This document shows, piece by piece, positions 26,361 through 36,033 of a DNA stretch of 64,000 bases. Position 1 is the first letter of the stretch; every line of letters starts with the position of its first letter. Source of the stretch: Agromyces flavus. Its GTDB lineage: Bacteria; Actinomycetota; Actinomycetes; Actinomycetales; Microbacteriaceae. The stretch covers positions 2,604,001-2,668,000 of the forward strand of contig NZ_LT629755.1 in assembly GCF_900104685.1 (NCBI RefSeq), written 5' to 3'. The position numbers and the translations under genes are program-made. The notes under the pieces are model-generated. The model saw only the letters and a list, made by a program, of their open reading frames with translations, was not told the DNA's origin and did not search any database.

Positions 26361-27653
26361 GTGCGAGCACTGCCCGCGGCCATCACGGCCTGCACCGCGG
26401 CAACCCTCATCCTGACCACGACCCCGGCCATCGCGGCCCCCGCACCCGACCGGCCTGCGCCGCACGCGGTGCTCATCGGCGGCAACCTCGCCGAGAACGA
26501 CGAGATCGTGCAGTCCATCGTCGACCTCGCCGACCCGGATGGCGCAGGGCCGGCGAAGGCCCGCATCGCCATCGTGACCGCGGCGGCGCGCTCGGCGCGC
26601 ACGGCTGCCGAGGCGTCCGACCCCGACCTCAACAACGCGGCAGCGAACGGCCTGTACTACTCGGATCTCTTCGAGCAGTACGGGGCTGAGACGTACGCCG
26701 TGCCCATCGACGACCGCGTGGACTACGCGGGCGACGCCTACCGCCCCGACCGGGCCGACGACCCGGCGGTCGTGGCCGAGCTGGCCGATGCGACCGGAGT
26801 CTTCTTCGGCGGCGGCGACCAGATGCGCTACGTCCGCACGCTCCTCGACTGCGAGCCGGTGCCCGACGAGGCCTTCACCTCGTGCACCGACACGCCGGTG
26901 CTCGTCGCGCTCCGGGCGGCCGCCGACCGAGGCGTGGTCTCCGGCGTGAGCGCCGGCCTCACCATCCAGCAGGGTGCCGACATGGTCACGGGCGGCGAGT
27001 CGTACGAGGCGTGGCGCGACGGCGCGACGCCGGGCTACCTCGACGACCCGGCCGAGCTCGGCTACCTGCCGTACGGCGGGTTCGGCTTCGTTGACGGCGT
27101 GCAGATCGACAGCCACTTCACGACCTGGGGCCGGCAGGGCCGCGCCGTGAAGCTGGGGCTCGAGACCGGGCACGACCTGGTCCTCGGCGTCGACGAGACG
27201 ACCGCCGTCGTGCTCGACCGCACCACGGGCGTCGGACGCGTCATCGGCGAGCACGGTGCATCGCTGCTCGACCTGAGCGGCGCGCGGGAGGCCGACGGCG
27301 GCGTGACCGGCGTGCGCTGGACCTACCTCACGGCGGGCGACGGCGTGAACCTGCGCCGCGGGCTGGGCACGGCGGCCGGCGGGTCGACCGCCGTGCGCCC
27401 GACCGGCGGCCCCGTCGCCGAGCGCGCCGACATCTGGGACTCGCTCGCGGGCGAGGGCGGCGAGTACTCGCTGCGAGACCTCGCCCGTGACGCCGTGGCG
27501 TCGAGCGGGCGCACCGCCGCGGGCACGAGCTTCGAGACGGACCCGCAGTTCCGCACGACGCTCGTGCGCCAGTCGTCGACTCGCGCCTGGACGACCCCGT
27601 CGGGCGGCGTCTCCTTCACCGGGCTCGAGATGCGGATCGAGCCGATCGACTGA
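26361..27653 (+). CDS. Secreted cyanophycinase-like serine peptidase (family S51)
   Basis: This 430-residue protein has a signal peptide (about 1-26, ending AIAA). The S51 fold follows: AVLIGGNLAEND, FFGGGDQMRYV, the nucleophile motif GVSAG (Ser197) and DSHFTTWGRQGR, which matches the conserved HF-RGR-GR block of cyanophycinases. These enzymes cleave cyanophycin (aspartate backbone with arginine side chains) to beta-Asp-Arg. The C-terminal 110 residues extend beyond the catalytic core. GTG at 26361 follows AAGGAGG. It is divergent from an amino-acid importer with a peptidase. A different secreted substrate cannot be excluded. Confidence 0.85.
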   Translation: MRALPAAITACTAATLILTTTPAIAAPAPDRPAPHAVLIGGNLAENDEIVQSIVDLADPDGAGPAKARIAIVTAAARSARTAAEASDPDLNNAAANGLYYSDLFEQYGAETYAVPIDDRVDYAGDAYRPDRADDPAVVAELADATGVFFGGGDQMRYVRTLLDCEPVPDEAFTSCTDTPVLVALRAAADRGVVSGVSAGLTIQQGADMVTGGESYEAWRDGATPGYLDDPAELGYLPYGGFGFVDGVQIDSHFTTWGRQGRAVKLGLETGHDLVLGVDETTAVVLDRTTGVGRVIGEHGASLLDLSGAREADGGVTGVRWTYLTAGDGVNLRRGLGTAAGGSTAVRPTGGPVAERADIWDSLAGEGGEYSLRDLARDAVASSGRTAAGTSFETDPQFRTTLVRQSSTRAWTTPSGGVSFTGLEMRIEPID

Positions 27654-27669
27654 TTCACGCCGCGTCGAG

Positions 27670-27707
27670 CGCGAACGCCTCCGGCCGCCCGGTCGGAGGC
27701 GTTCGCG
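27670..27707 (+). terminator. Terminator after the cyanophycinase-like gene
   Basis: Perfect 14-base arms (27670-27683 and 27694-27707) with a 10-base loop, 17 bases after the stop codon. Confidence 0.88.
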
Positions 27708-27841
27708 TTCCGCCGTCCCACAAGTGGGGCTTGACCTCCGATTCCCGGCGGGTGGAGCCTGAGCATCGGCCCGTACCTGAACGCGACGCCTGATGAGTCA
27801 GGTCGCACGGCGCTCGTCGAGCGCCGGGGAAGCGGGCGAAC

Positions 27842-28975
27842 ATGGACCGACGGACCTTCCGCACGCTGGTGGGAGCCGGCACCGCCCTCGGCGCGACCGA
27901 TCTCGCGGCCGGCCGACCGGCCGCCGCCGCGCGCGCTCGTGCGGCCGGGCTGAACGCGCAAGAGACGGCGACCGTGCCCCTCCACGTCCTGGACATCCCG
28001 GACGTCGGGCGAAAGATCGGCATCGAGATCCGCCTCGGCGGCGGCGAGCCGCGCCTCTACACGTTCGACACGGGATCCTCGGGGTTCTATGCGGCGAACA
28101 ACCGGGACTGGTGGCCGTCATCCAAGCGGATCGGCGGTCCGCAGATCTCGCAGACGTACGGCAGCAAGGAGACGTTCCAGTCCAAGCGCGTCCGCACGTC
28201 GGTCGGGATCCCCACGACCACCGGTGAGATCGAGATCGAGTCCGACGTCGGGCAGATCCTCGACGGATACGGGGGATCGCTCGGCCCTCGCAGCCGGTCG
28301 CACTGGCGCAAGGATGTGGCCGCGGGGAGGCCGCCGCTCTTCGGTCACTTCTTCGGCGACTTCGGCTCAGGTTTGAGGGAGGTGAACGGCCTGTTCGCCA
28401 TCCTGCCGCAGCTCCCCGGAAACCTGTCGAGCGGATTCGCGGTGCGGCTCGGATGCGACGGCAGCCCGAGTTCATCGCCGACGCTCGAGATCGGACTGAC
28501 CGACGCGATCCGCGCCGAGGTCACGTCGTGGATCCCCATGGCCGGAGGCCCGAAGTCCCCGCCGTTCCCGGGTAGCGGTCTCCCCACCTACGCGCAGGAG
28601 CTCCTCGCAGGCCACTACTCGTTGAACGGCGGAGACACGGTCTACCCGTTCGATACCGACGCGATCCTCGACACCGGTTGCCCGACGACCTTCATCCACG
28701 AGCACGGGGACCTGCTGGTCCCGGATGCGCTGCTCGACGCCCACCGTGCGCAGCTGCTCGACGACGTCCTGTTCTGGGTCACCGCCGAGGGGACCGAGTT
28801 CGGCAACGGGTTCCACCTCGAATTCCCCGCCGGTGACCTCCCCGGGAACAACCAGGTGCTCGTCGCTCCCACGAACGAGCGGGCGTACGTGAACCTCGGG
28901 TTGATCCCGTACTTCCGCTACGGGGTCGTGTTCGACGTCGAGCGGGGTCTCGTGGGATTCGCTCCGTGCAGCTAG
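27842..28975 (+). CDS. Pepsin-like (family A1) aspartic peptidase with Tat-type leader
   Basis: This 377-residue protein begins MDRRTFRT, a twin-arginine-like leader followed by an alanine-rich stretch. Two catalytic motifs of a bilobal pepsin are present: FDTGSS (D76) and ILDTGC (D277), about 200 residues apart. Between them lies TYGS (Y106), in the place of the pepsin flap tyrosine. The end, NLGLIPYFRYGVVFDVERGLVGFAP, shortened here to its core positions 351-375, mirrors the C-terminal strand of pepsins. Eukaryote-type A1 peptidases are rare in bacteria. It has its own transcription unit, since a terminator precedes it. Probably an exported protease. Confidence 0.72.
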   Translation: MDRRTFRTLVGAGTALGATDLAAGRPAAAARARAAGLNAQETATVPLHVLDIPDVGRKIGIEIRLGGGEPRLYTFDTGSSGFYAANNRDWWPSSKRIGGPQISQTYGSKETFQSKRVRTSVGIPTTTGEIEIESDVGQILDGYGGSLGPRSRSHWRKDVAAGRPPLFGHFFGDFGSGLREVNGLFAILPQLPGNLSSGFAVRLGCDGSPSSSPTLEIGLTDAIRAEVTSWIPMAGGPKSPPFPGSGLPTYAQELLAGHYSLNGGDTVYPFDTDAILDTGCPTTFIHEHGDLLVPDALLDAHRAQLLDDVLFWVTAEGTEFGNGFHLEFPAGDLPGNNQVLVAPTNERAYVNLGLIPYFRYGVVFDVERGLVGFAPCS

Positions 28976-29002
28976 CCGAGTACCGCACGCGGCCGGCGCC
29001 GC

Positions 29003-30634
29003 TCAGACCGCGCCGATCTGCTCCGGAGACGTGCGGGGCCGCGGCCGCGGCACGGATGCGAGCAGCAGCCTCGTGTACTCGTGCGCCGGCGAGCGCAGGA
29101 GCCGGGCGGTCGGGCCTCGCTCGACGATCTCGCCCTGCCGCATGACCACGGTCTCGTCGCACACGCGCCGCACGACCGCGAGGTCGTGACTGATGAAGAG
29201 CACGGTCAGTCCCCGCTCCTGGCGGACGCGGCCGACGAGGTCGAGCACCTGCGCCTGGACCGACACGTCGAGTGCGCTGGTGGCCTCGTCGAGCACGAGC
29301 AGGTCGGGCTCGACCGCGAGCGCACGTGCGATCGCGACCCGCTGGCGCTGCCCGCCCGAGAGCGTGCGGGGCCGAGCCTGCGCGTGACGCTCCTCGAGCC
29401 CGACGCGGTCGAGCAGGTCGACCACGGCGTCGCGCGCGTCGCGCGCGCTGAGGCGGCGGTGGAGTCGGAGCGCGTCCTCGATCGCGCGGCCCGCCGGGAT
29501 CCGCGGATCGAGCGACAGGTACGGGTCCTGGAACACCATCTGCACCGAGCGCGCATGTGCCAGCCGGTCCGAGCGGCTGCGCGCGAGCGCCCGGCGATCG
29601 CGTCCGTCGACGCGGATGCCACCCGAGTCGGGCTGCTCGAGGCCGACGATCATGCGGGCGAGCGTGGACTTGCCGGAACCCGACTCCCCGACCACTCCGA
29701 GCGATCCACCTCGGGGGATCGTGAGGGACGCCTCCGCCACCGCCCGGACCGGCGACCGGCCCTTCGGGTGGTAGGTCTTCGACAGCGAGTCGGCCACGAG
29801 CATGGGTTCCGACTCGGCAGCCGGTCCCGGACCGGCCGGACCGGCCCCCGCGGGTTCTCCCAGCTCGATCGTCGGCGTCGCCGCCACGAGCCGTCGGGTG
29901 TACGGATGCCTCGGATCACCGAGCACGGCGTTCGCCGCCCCCTGCTCGAGGATGCGGCCACCTTGCATCACGACGATGCGGTCGCAGAACGACGCCGCGA
30001 GGTTCAGGTCGTGCGTGATGAACAGCATGCCCATGCCCCGCGTCGCGCGCTGCTCGGCGAGCACGGCGATGATCTCGGCCTGCGTGGTCACGTCGAGGGC
30101 CGTGGTCGGCTCGTCGCAGATGAGCAGCGGGGGCGAGCCCATGAGAGCGCCCGCGATCATGATCCGCTGCAGCATGCCGCCCGAGAGCTCGTGCGGGTGC
30201 TGGCCGAGGTGCTCCGCGGCTCGTGGCATCCGCACGGCACCGAGCAGCTCGACCGCGCGCGAACGCGCCTCGGCCGTCGGGCGGCGTTCGCCCAGCCGCA
30301 TGGCCTCGGTCAGGTGATCGCCGATGGTGCGGCTCGGATTGATGCCGGCCCTCGGATCCTGGAACACCATGGCGGCGGAGCGACGACGCAGCTCGAGCAG
30401 GTCGCGCTGGGCGGCGCCGAGCACCTCGAGGCCCTGCAACCGGACCGATCCCCCGGTCGCGGCACGGTCGGGCAGCAGGCCGAGCACCGAACGTGCGGTG
30501 AGCGACTTGCCCGAGCCGGATTCGCCGACGAGGCCGACGGTCTCGCCGGCGGCGACGCTGAGCGAGATGCCGTCGAGCAGCCGGGTTCCGTGGGGCAGGT
30601 CGAGCGTGAGTCGATCGATGTCGAGGAGCGTCAT
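29003..30634 (-). CDS. Oligopeptide/dipeptide-type ABC transporter ATPase, DppD-DppF fusion
   Basis: This 543-residue protein holds two complete ABC modules. Module 1 has [17 protein letters not shown] and [10 protein letters not shown]. Module 2 (from about 275) has [18 protein letters not shown] and [10 protein letters not shown]. Both end with the peptide-transporter HPYTRRL/HEYTRLL motif that normally closes separate DppD and DppF subunits. The ATG at 30634 overlaps the preceding permease stop. It energises the permease pair encoded just upstream. Confidence 0.92.
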   Translation of the reverse strand: MTLLDIDRLTLDLPHGTRLLDGISLSVAAGETVGLVGESGSGKSLTARSVLGLLPDRAATGGSVRLQGLEVLGAAQRDLLELRRRSAAMVFQDPRAGINPSRTIGDHLTEAMRLGERRPTAEARSRAVELLGAVRMPRAAEHLGQHPHELSGGMLQRIMIAGALMGSPPLLICDEPTTALDVTTQAEIIAVLAEQRATRGMGMLFITHDLNLAASFCDRIVVMQGGRILEQGAANAVLGDPRHPYTRRLVAATPTIELGEPAGAGPAGPGPAAESEPMLVADSLSKTYHPKGRSPVRAVAEASLTIPRGGSLGVVGESGSGKSTLARMIVGLEQPDSGGIRVDGRDRRALARSRSDRLAHARSVQMVFQDPYLSLDPRIPAGRAIEDALRLHRRLSARDARDAVVDLLDRVGLEERHAQARPRTLSGGQRQRVAIARALAVEPDLLVLDEATSALDVSVQAQVLDLVGRVRQERGLTVLFISHDLAVVRRVCDETVVMRQGEIVERGPTARLLRSPAHEYTRLLLASVPRPRPRTSPEQIGAV

Positions 30635-31494
30635 GCGGGGATCTCGCCTCCGATGCGGTCGGACAGTTCCTCGCCGATCACGTTCACCGCGACCACCGCG
30701 ACGACGACGGCGAGGGCCGGAACGAGGGCGGGCAGGAAGTAGCCGCCGATGAGGCCGGCCTGGGCCTCGTTGATCATCGCGCCCCAGTCGGCCGTCGGCG
30801 CCTGCACGCCGAGTCCGAGGAACGAGAGGGCGGCGAGCTCGGCGAGCACGTAGCCGAAGTTGAGCGTGGACTGCGCGCCGACGATCGGCGTGACGTTGGG
30901 CAGCACCCGCCGAAAGGCGATCCACGGGGCGCCGAACCCCTGCACGCGGTAGGCGGCGACGTACGGGCGGCTGCGTTCCGCGGCCACGAGCGACCGGGTG
31001 AGCCGCGCGACGAACGGCGCGTAGGCGATGCTCATCGCGATCACTGGGGCGACGAGCCCCTTGCCGAACAGGGCGACGGCCATGATCGCGATGAGCAGCG
31101 ACGGGAACGCGAACACGACGTCGAAGATGCGCGCGAGCACGGCGTCGAGCCATCCGCCGCGCCATCCGGCCACGAGCCCGAGCAGGATGCCGAGCACGGT
31201 CGAGCTCACGACGACCAGGAGCGGCCCGAGCAGGGCGGTACGGGCGCCGTAGATCAGGCGGCTGAGCAGGTCGCGGCCGAGCGCGTCGGTACCGAGCCAG
31301 TGCGCGGCGCTCGGTGCGGCGTGGACGGCCCCGAGGTCGACCTGCTCGGGCGGGTACGGCGCCACGAACGGGGCGAGGATCGCGGCGAGCGTCATCACCC
31401 CGACGACCGCCATGCTGACGACGAACGTCGTGTTCGCGCGGCGGACGCGAGGTGCGCGGAGCACCTCGACGGCGAGGGTCGGCGTGGCGGTCAT
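30631..31494 (-). CDS. Oligopeptide-type ABC transporter permease (DppC-like)
   Basis: This 287-residue permease has the DppC pattern: an N-terminal membrane segment, then the GTDALGRDLLSRLIYGAR block, five further segments and the EAA-type loop AAYRVQGFGAPWIAFRRVLP. ATG at 31494 overlaps the DppB-like stop and its own stop overlaps the ATPase ATG, so the operon is tightly coupled. Confidence 0.92.
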   Translation of the reverse strand: MTATPTLAVEVLRAPRVRRANTTFVVSMAVVGVMTLAAILAPFVAPYPPEQVDLGAVHAAPSAAHWLGTDALGRDLLSRLIYGARTALLGPLLVVVSSTVLGILLGLVAGWRGGWLDAVLARIFDVVFAFPSLLIAIMAVALFGKGLVAPVIAMSIAYAPFVARLTRSLVAAERSRPYVAAYRVQGFGAPWIAFRRVLPNVTPIVGAQSTLNFGYVLAELAALSFLGLGVQAPTADWGAMINEAQAGLIGGYFLPALVPALAVVVAVVAVNVIGEELSDRIGGEIPA

Positions 31495-32507
31495 CGGGCA
31501 CCCGCTCCCGCGGCCGACCGCGGGTCGACCCACGGTTCGAGGAGGTCGACGATCGCGTTCACCACGACGAAGGCGAACACCACGAGCAGCACGATCGCCT
31601 GCACGACCGGGAAGTCGAGCCGGTCGACCGACTGCACGAGCAGCGATCCGATGCCCGCGAGCCCGAACGCCGCCTCGACGATCGAGCTGGCGACGAGCAG
31701 TCCCGCGACGAGCAGGCCGGTCACGGTGAGGATCGGCCCGAGCGCGTTGCGGAACACGTGGCGTCGCACGACGGTCGCGCGGGTGAGGCCCCGGCTCGTG
31801 GCGACCTCGACGTGCTCGCGATCGAGCTGGTCGACCATCGACGATCGCGTGACCTTGCCGACGAGCACCACGAACACGATCGCGAGCGCGATCGACGGCA
31901 GCACCAGGTGGTACACGGTGTCGAGCCCTCCATCGCCCGAGCCGAACGATGGGAACCAGCCGAGCTGCACCGCGAACACCGCGATGAGCACGATCGCACC
32001 CACGAACGACGGGATGGCGCCGAGCGTCGTGAGGCCGATGAGCACCAGCCGGTCGGCGACGCGCCCCCGGTTGAGCGCGGCGACGATCCCGCCGGCGAGG
32101 CCGACCACCGCGATCATCGCACCGGCCATGACCACGAGCCCGAGCGTGACGGGCAGCCGCTCCCCGATGACGGTCGCGACCTCCTGCCGGTACTGCAGCG
32201 AGCGGCCGAAGTCGCCCTGCAGCATCCCGATGACCCAGTTCAGGTACTGCTGCCACGGCGGCAGGTCGAGCCCGTACTGCGCCGTGACCTGGGCGACGGC
32301 CTCGGCGCTGGGCTTGCGGCCGCGGAGGAGGAACGACACGGGGTCGCCGGGTACGAGGAACCGTGAGAAGAACACGAGCAGCGACGCGAGGAACAGCGTG
32401 AGGAGCAGGCCGCCGAGCTTGCCGGCCACCCGGCGGAGCGTGGCCGCGCCGGGCCATGCTCCGCCGGACCGCGCCGCAGCGGGCGCCGGAGGACTAGCGA
32501 GCGCCAA
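31491..32507 (-). CDS. Oligopeptide-type ABC transporter permease (DppB-like)
   Basis: This 338-residue permease carries the DppB hallmarks FLVPGDPVSFLLRG near the N-terminus, GDFGRSLQYRQEV, and the EVATSRGLTRATVVRRHVFRNA coupling loop. Six membrane segments are visible. The start used here is TTG at 32507, overlapping the end of the binding-protein gene by 14 bases. An internal GTG at codon 27 (VAGKLGG) is an alternative. It pairs with the DppC-like subunit. Confidence 0.9.
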   Translation of the reverse strand: MALASPPAPAAARSGGAWPGAATLRRVAGKLGGLLLTLFLASLLVFFSRFLVPGDPVSFLLRGRKPSAEAVAQVTAQYGLDLPPWQQYLNWVIGMLQGDFGRSLQYRQEVATVIGERLPVTLGLVVMAGAMIAVVGLAGGIVAALNRGRVADRLVLIGLTTLGAIPSFVGAIVLIAVFAVQLGWFPSFGSGDGGLDTVYHLVLPSIALAIVFVVLVGKVTRSSMVDQLDREHVEVATSRGLTRATVVRRHVFRNALGPILTVTGLLVAGLLVASSIVEAAFGLAGIGSLLVQSVDRLDFPVVQAIVLLVVFAFVVVNAIVDLLEPWVDPRSAAGAGAR

Positions 32508-34161
32508 CGGTCGCCGCCCACGGGTAGTACAGGAAGGCGATCGACGGCGCGACGCCGGTGATCCGCTCGCCGACGAACACCGTCGTGGGGCTCGTGAACA
32601 GCGGCAGCCAGGGCAGCTGCTCGTTCGCGATGCGCTGCGCCTCGGCCGTCTTCTCGGACCGCGCGGCCGGGTCCTCGATCGCGATGGCCTCGTTCACGAT
32701 CCGGTCGAAGTCGGGATCGCTCCATCCGCCGTAGTTGCTGAACTCCCCCGTGCGCAGCACGCTGTACATCTCGAGCGGATCGGGGCTCGAGAGATACCAG
32801 ACCGTGTAGAAGAGGTCGATGCCCTCGCGCGCGCTCGGGTCGGCGAACAGCGCCGTGTAGGCGTTCGGCGTCACCGTCTCGATCGTCGCCTTCAGGCCGA
32901 TCGACTCGGCCGCGGCCGCGGTGGCCTGCGCGATGATGCCGAAGTCGCTGCTGATCGGCGCGGTCGCGTAGGTGATCTCCTCGCCGACGGCGCCGGCCTC
33001 CTCGACGAGGCGCTTGGCCTCCTCGAGGTCGTACGGGTACTCGGTCAGCTGGCCGAACGCCGACTCGAGCGCGGTGTCGCTCGCGCCGACCCACACCGAT
33101 TCGGTGGTGAGCACGTTCGTCACGTCGCCGTAGCCCTTCGCCGCGGCATCCACGATGCCCTGCCGATCGAGCGCCATGAGCAGCGCCGTGCGGACGCGGG
33201 GGTCGCCGAGCGGTCCGTCGAGGTTCGACACAATGAGGCTCGACACCGCGGTGCTGAGCCCGAAGTGCAGGTCGCCGACGCCGGATGTCTCGAGCTGCCC
33301 GATCGCGTCGTAGGGGATCATCCAGCCACCGTCGACCTCGCCCGACTTCAGCGCGTTCACGCGCGCGGTCGCGTCGTTCATGAAGAGGAACTCCACCTCG
33401 CCCGACTTGGCGCGCAACGAGTCATCCCAGTAGTCGGCGTAGCGGGCCAGCGTGATGGACTCGCCCGACTTCCACTCCTCGAGCGAGAACGGGCCCGTGC
33501 AGTTCACGCCGCCCGTCGAGTTGCCGTAGTCGGCTCCCGCGGCCTCGAGGGTCGCGGCCGACTCGACCACGCCCGCCGAGCCGCCCATCGCGAGGTTGAA
33601 CTGGGAGTCGGGGATCGCCTCGGTGACCGTGACCTCACGCTCCCCGGTCTGCTCGATCGACACCACGTTCTGGTAGACGGAGTACCACGACGAGCCCACC
33701 GCAGGGTCGAGGTGGCGGTTCATCGAGGCGACGACATCGGCCGCCGTCAACGCCGTTCCGTCGTGGAAGGTCACGCCGTCGCGGATCGTGTACACCCAGG
33801 TCTCGGGCGTCGGGTGCTCGAACGACTCGGCGAGACCCGGCGACAGGGTGTAGTCGGGGTTCAGCCGCAGCAGCGACTCGCAGACGTTGGCGAGCACCTG
33901 GTTGTCGGAGTAGTCGAACGCGTAGGCGTAGTCGAGCGAGAACGGTTCGGCGTAGCTCACCCACGAGTACGAGTCGATGTCGCCGGATGGCGCGTCGGTC
34001 GTGGTCGTGAGCTCCCACTCGACGTTCGCGTCGTCGGGTGCGGGGCCGGTGCACGCGGCGAGCGCGAGTGCCGCCGAGAGGCCGCCGGCGACGACGGCTG
34101 CGGTGCGCGGGAGACGACGGGCACGCCGCGATGGGCGTCCGTCGATGCGGGGTGCGGACAT
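32494..34161 (-). CDS. Oligopeptide-type ABC transporter substrate-binding lipoprotein (SBP_bac_5)
   Basis: This 555-residue lipoprotein has a basic start, a hydrophobic stretch and lipobox LALAAC. The large three-domain peptide-binding fold follows, with the family blocks VTFHDGTALTAADVVASMNRH and FFMNDATARVNALKSGEVD-like text around residues 275-300. Such proteins bind peptides, opines, nickel chelates or sugars, so the ligand is open. ATG at 34161 is 20 bp after the amidohydrolase gene in the same operon. Confidence 0.9.
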   Translation of the reverse strand: MSAPRIDGRPSRRARRLPRTAAVVAGGLSAALALAACTGPAPDDANVEWELTTTTDAPSGDIDSYSWVSYAEPFSLDYAYAFDYSDNQVLANVCESLLRLNPDYTLSPGLAESFEHPTPETWVYTIRDGVTFHDGTALTAADVVASMNRHLDPAVGSSWYSVYQNVVSIEQTGEREVTVTEAIPDSQFNLAMGGSAGVVESAATLEAAGADYGNSTGGVNCTGPFSLEEWKSGESITLARYADYWDDSLRAKSGEVEFLFMNDATARVNALKSGEVDGGWMIPYDAIGQLETSGVGDLHFGLSTAVSSLIVSNLDGPLGDPRVRTALLMALDRQGIVDAAAKGYGDVTNVLTTESVWVGASDTALESAFGQLTEYPYDLEEAKRLVEEAGAVGEEITYATAPISSDFGIIAQATAAAAESIGLKATIETVTPNAYTALFADPSAREGIDLFYTVWYLSSPDPLEMYSVLRTGEFSNYGGWSDPDFDRIVNEAIAIEDPAARSEKTAEAQRIANEQLPWLPLFTSPTTVFVGERITGVAPSIAFLYYPWAATVGAR

Positions 34162-34181
34162 TCGGAGTGCTCCTCGGGGGT

Positions 34182-35858
34182 TCAGCTGGTGCGGGAGTAG
34201 ACGAGCTCGCCCTCGATCCACGTGGACGTCACGGTGGATCGGTGGATCTCGTCGGCGGGAAGGGTGAACGGGTCGGGGTCGAGCACGACGAGGTTGGCGA
34301 GGTACCCCTCCCGGATGTGTCCCGTGTCGTGGTCTCGGTGGTTCACATAGGCGCTGCCGGAGGTGTAGGCGGCCATCGCCGTGGCCAGGTCGATGCGCTG
34401 GTGGGGACCGCCGAGGGGCTCGGCCTCGCGGTCGGGTGCGACGCGCGTGACGGCGATGTGGATCGCATCCATCGGATCGGCGCTCGAGACGGGCCAGTCG
34501 CTGCCGGCCGCGAGCCGGGCGCCGTGCCGCACGAGGTCACCGAACGGGTACTGGCGGGCCTCCGCGCCATCCTGCAGGAAGGGCAGCGTCAGCTCGTCGA
34601 GCTGGTCCTCGTGCGTGGCCCAGAGCGCCTGGATGTTGGCGACCGCGTCGAGCTCGGCGAAGCGCGCCGCCTCGGCCTCCTCCACGATCTGGAGGTGGGC
34701 GAGGTGGTGGCGGCCGTCCGTCGCTCCGTTCGTCGCTCGGGCGGCTTCGACCGCGTCGAGCGCCTCGCGCACGGCACGGTCGCCGAGCGCGTGGAAGTGC
34801 ACCTGGAAGCCGGCCGCGTCGAGCTTCGTGACGATCTCGCGCAGCCGTTCGGGGTCGATGAACGACAGCCCGCGGTTCGTCGTGTCGTGGCCATGCAGGT
34901 CGCGGTACGGGGTGAGCATGGCGGCGGTCTGGTTCTCGGCGACGCCGTCGACCATGAGCTTGACCGTGCCGAGCGTCGCGCGTCCGCCGTCGAGCGCCGC
35001 GAACTCGGCGCGACGGGAGATCATCTCGTCGACCTGGTCGAGGCCACCGCTCCGCTCCCACCACTGGGCGCCGACGACGTGCGCGCGGAGCGTCCCGTCC
35101 CGCAGGGCGCGGCGATAGACGGACGCCACGTCCTGCACGCCGCCGAGGCCGGTGCCGACCCAGGCGTCCTGCCATCCCGTGATGCCGAGGGCGATGAGCT
35201 CGTCCTGCGCGCGGAGCAGGCCCGCGTACGCGAGGTCCGCTCCGATCTTGGGGCGGACGTGGTCGAAGAGGTCGCTCGCGCCCTCGTGGAAGGTGCCGGC
35301 CGGCGTGCCATCCGCCTCGCGCTCGATGCGACCGTCGACCGGATCGGGTGTCGACGCATCGATGCCGGCGGCGCGGATGGCCGCGGTGTTGGCCCACGTC
35401 GAGTGGTGGTCGCGGCTCATGAGCACGACCGGGCGGTCGGGCACGACGGCGTCGAGCAGCGTGCGAAGCGGCGCACCGCCAGGGAAATGGTCCATCGACC
35501 AGCCGCCGCCCTGGATCCACGCCTCGTCGGGGTTCGCGTCGGCGTACGCCTGCACCCGGGCGACCGCGTCCGCGGCATCCGTCGCGTCGCTGAGGTTGCA
35601 CATGAGCAGCTCGACGCCCGCGCTCACCGGGTGCACGTGGGCGTCCTGGAAGCCCGGGCTGAGCAGCGAACCGTCGAGGTCGACCACCCGCGTGTCCGGT
35701 CCGATCCAGACGGATGCCTCGGTCTCGGGCACCACCGCGGAGATCGCCCCACCCGTCACGGCGACCGCGTGCCCCTGCAGGGGCTCGTCGCGGCCGGTGA
35801 ATACGGCGCCTCCGGTGAACAGGACGTCAGCAGGCACGAGCACCCTCGCTTTCCTCAT
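34182..35858 (-). CDS. YtcJ-like amidohydrolase (amidohydrolase family 3)
   Basis: This 558-residue enzyme has the metal-dependent amidohydrolase layout: an N-terminal beta-domain (DVLFTGGAVFTG), then H-x-H in FQDAHVHP, a histidine pair in SRDHHSTW, VHFHALGDRAV and the late aspartate in AAGSDWPVS. Members hydrolyse C-N bonds in N-substituted amides, formamides or cyclic ureides. It is the first gene of the peptide-type transport operon, so the importer may supply its substrate. ATG at 35858 lacks a clear ribosome site. GTG at 35843 is an alternative start. Confidence 0.86.
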   Translation of the reverse strand: MRKARVLVPADVLFTGGAVFTGRDEPLQGHAVAVTGGAISAVVPETEASVWIGPDTRVVDLDGSLLSPGFQDAHVHPVSAGVELLMCNLSDATDAADAVARVQAYADANPDEAWIQGGGWSMDHFPGGAPLRTLLDAVVPDRPVVLMSRDHHSTWANTAAIRAAGIDASTPDPVDGRIEREADGTPAGTFHEGASDLFDHVRPKIGADLAYAGLLRAQDELIALGITGWQDAWVGTGLGGVQDVASVYRRALRDGTLRAHVVGAQWWERSGGLDQVDEMISRRAEFAALDGGRATLGTVKLMVDGVAENQTAAMLTPYRDLHGHDTTNRGLSFIDPERLREIVTKLDAAGFQVHFHALGDRAVREALDAVEAARATNGATDGRHHLAHLQIVEEAEAARFAELDAVANIQALWATHEDQLDELTLPFLQDGAEARQYPFGDLVRHGARLAAGSDWPVSSADPMDAIHIAVTRVAPDREAEPLGGPHQRIDLATAMAAYTSGSAYVNHRDHDTGHIREGYLANLVVLDPDPFTLPADEIHRSTVTSTWIEGELVYSRTS

Positions 35859-35902
35859 CGAATCAGCGTGCTGCGGCGAGGCTAGGCGATCTGCCCAACT
35901 GT

Positions 35903-35919
35903 TGTCAACAGTGTTGACA
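35903..35919. promoter_or_regulatory. Candidate TetR operator
   Basis: TGTCAAC-agt-GTTGACA is a 17 bp palindrome with 7-base perfect arms, between the divergent amidohydrolase operon and TetR gene. An overlapping CTGTTGTCAACAG palindrome lies just to the left. TTGACA within it could also be a -35 box, so repressor and polymerase would compete. Confidence 0.65.
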
Positions 35920-36033
35920 TCACCGTTGGCTTCGATGACGATGAGGATGCCGCGCCCGCGGAGCGAGCTCATGACGCCCGCAGTGGCCGCGGGCGTGGCA
36001 CCATGACTTCCGGAGCGAGGCGAAGCGAGGACG

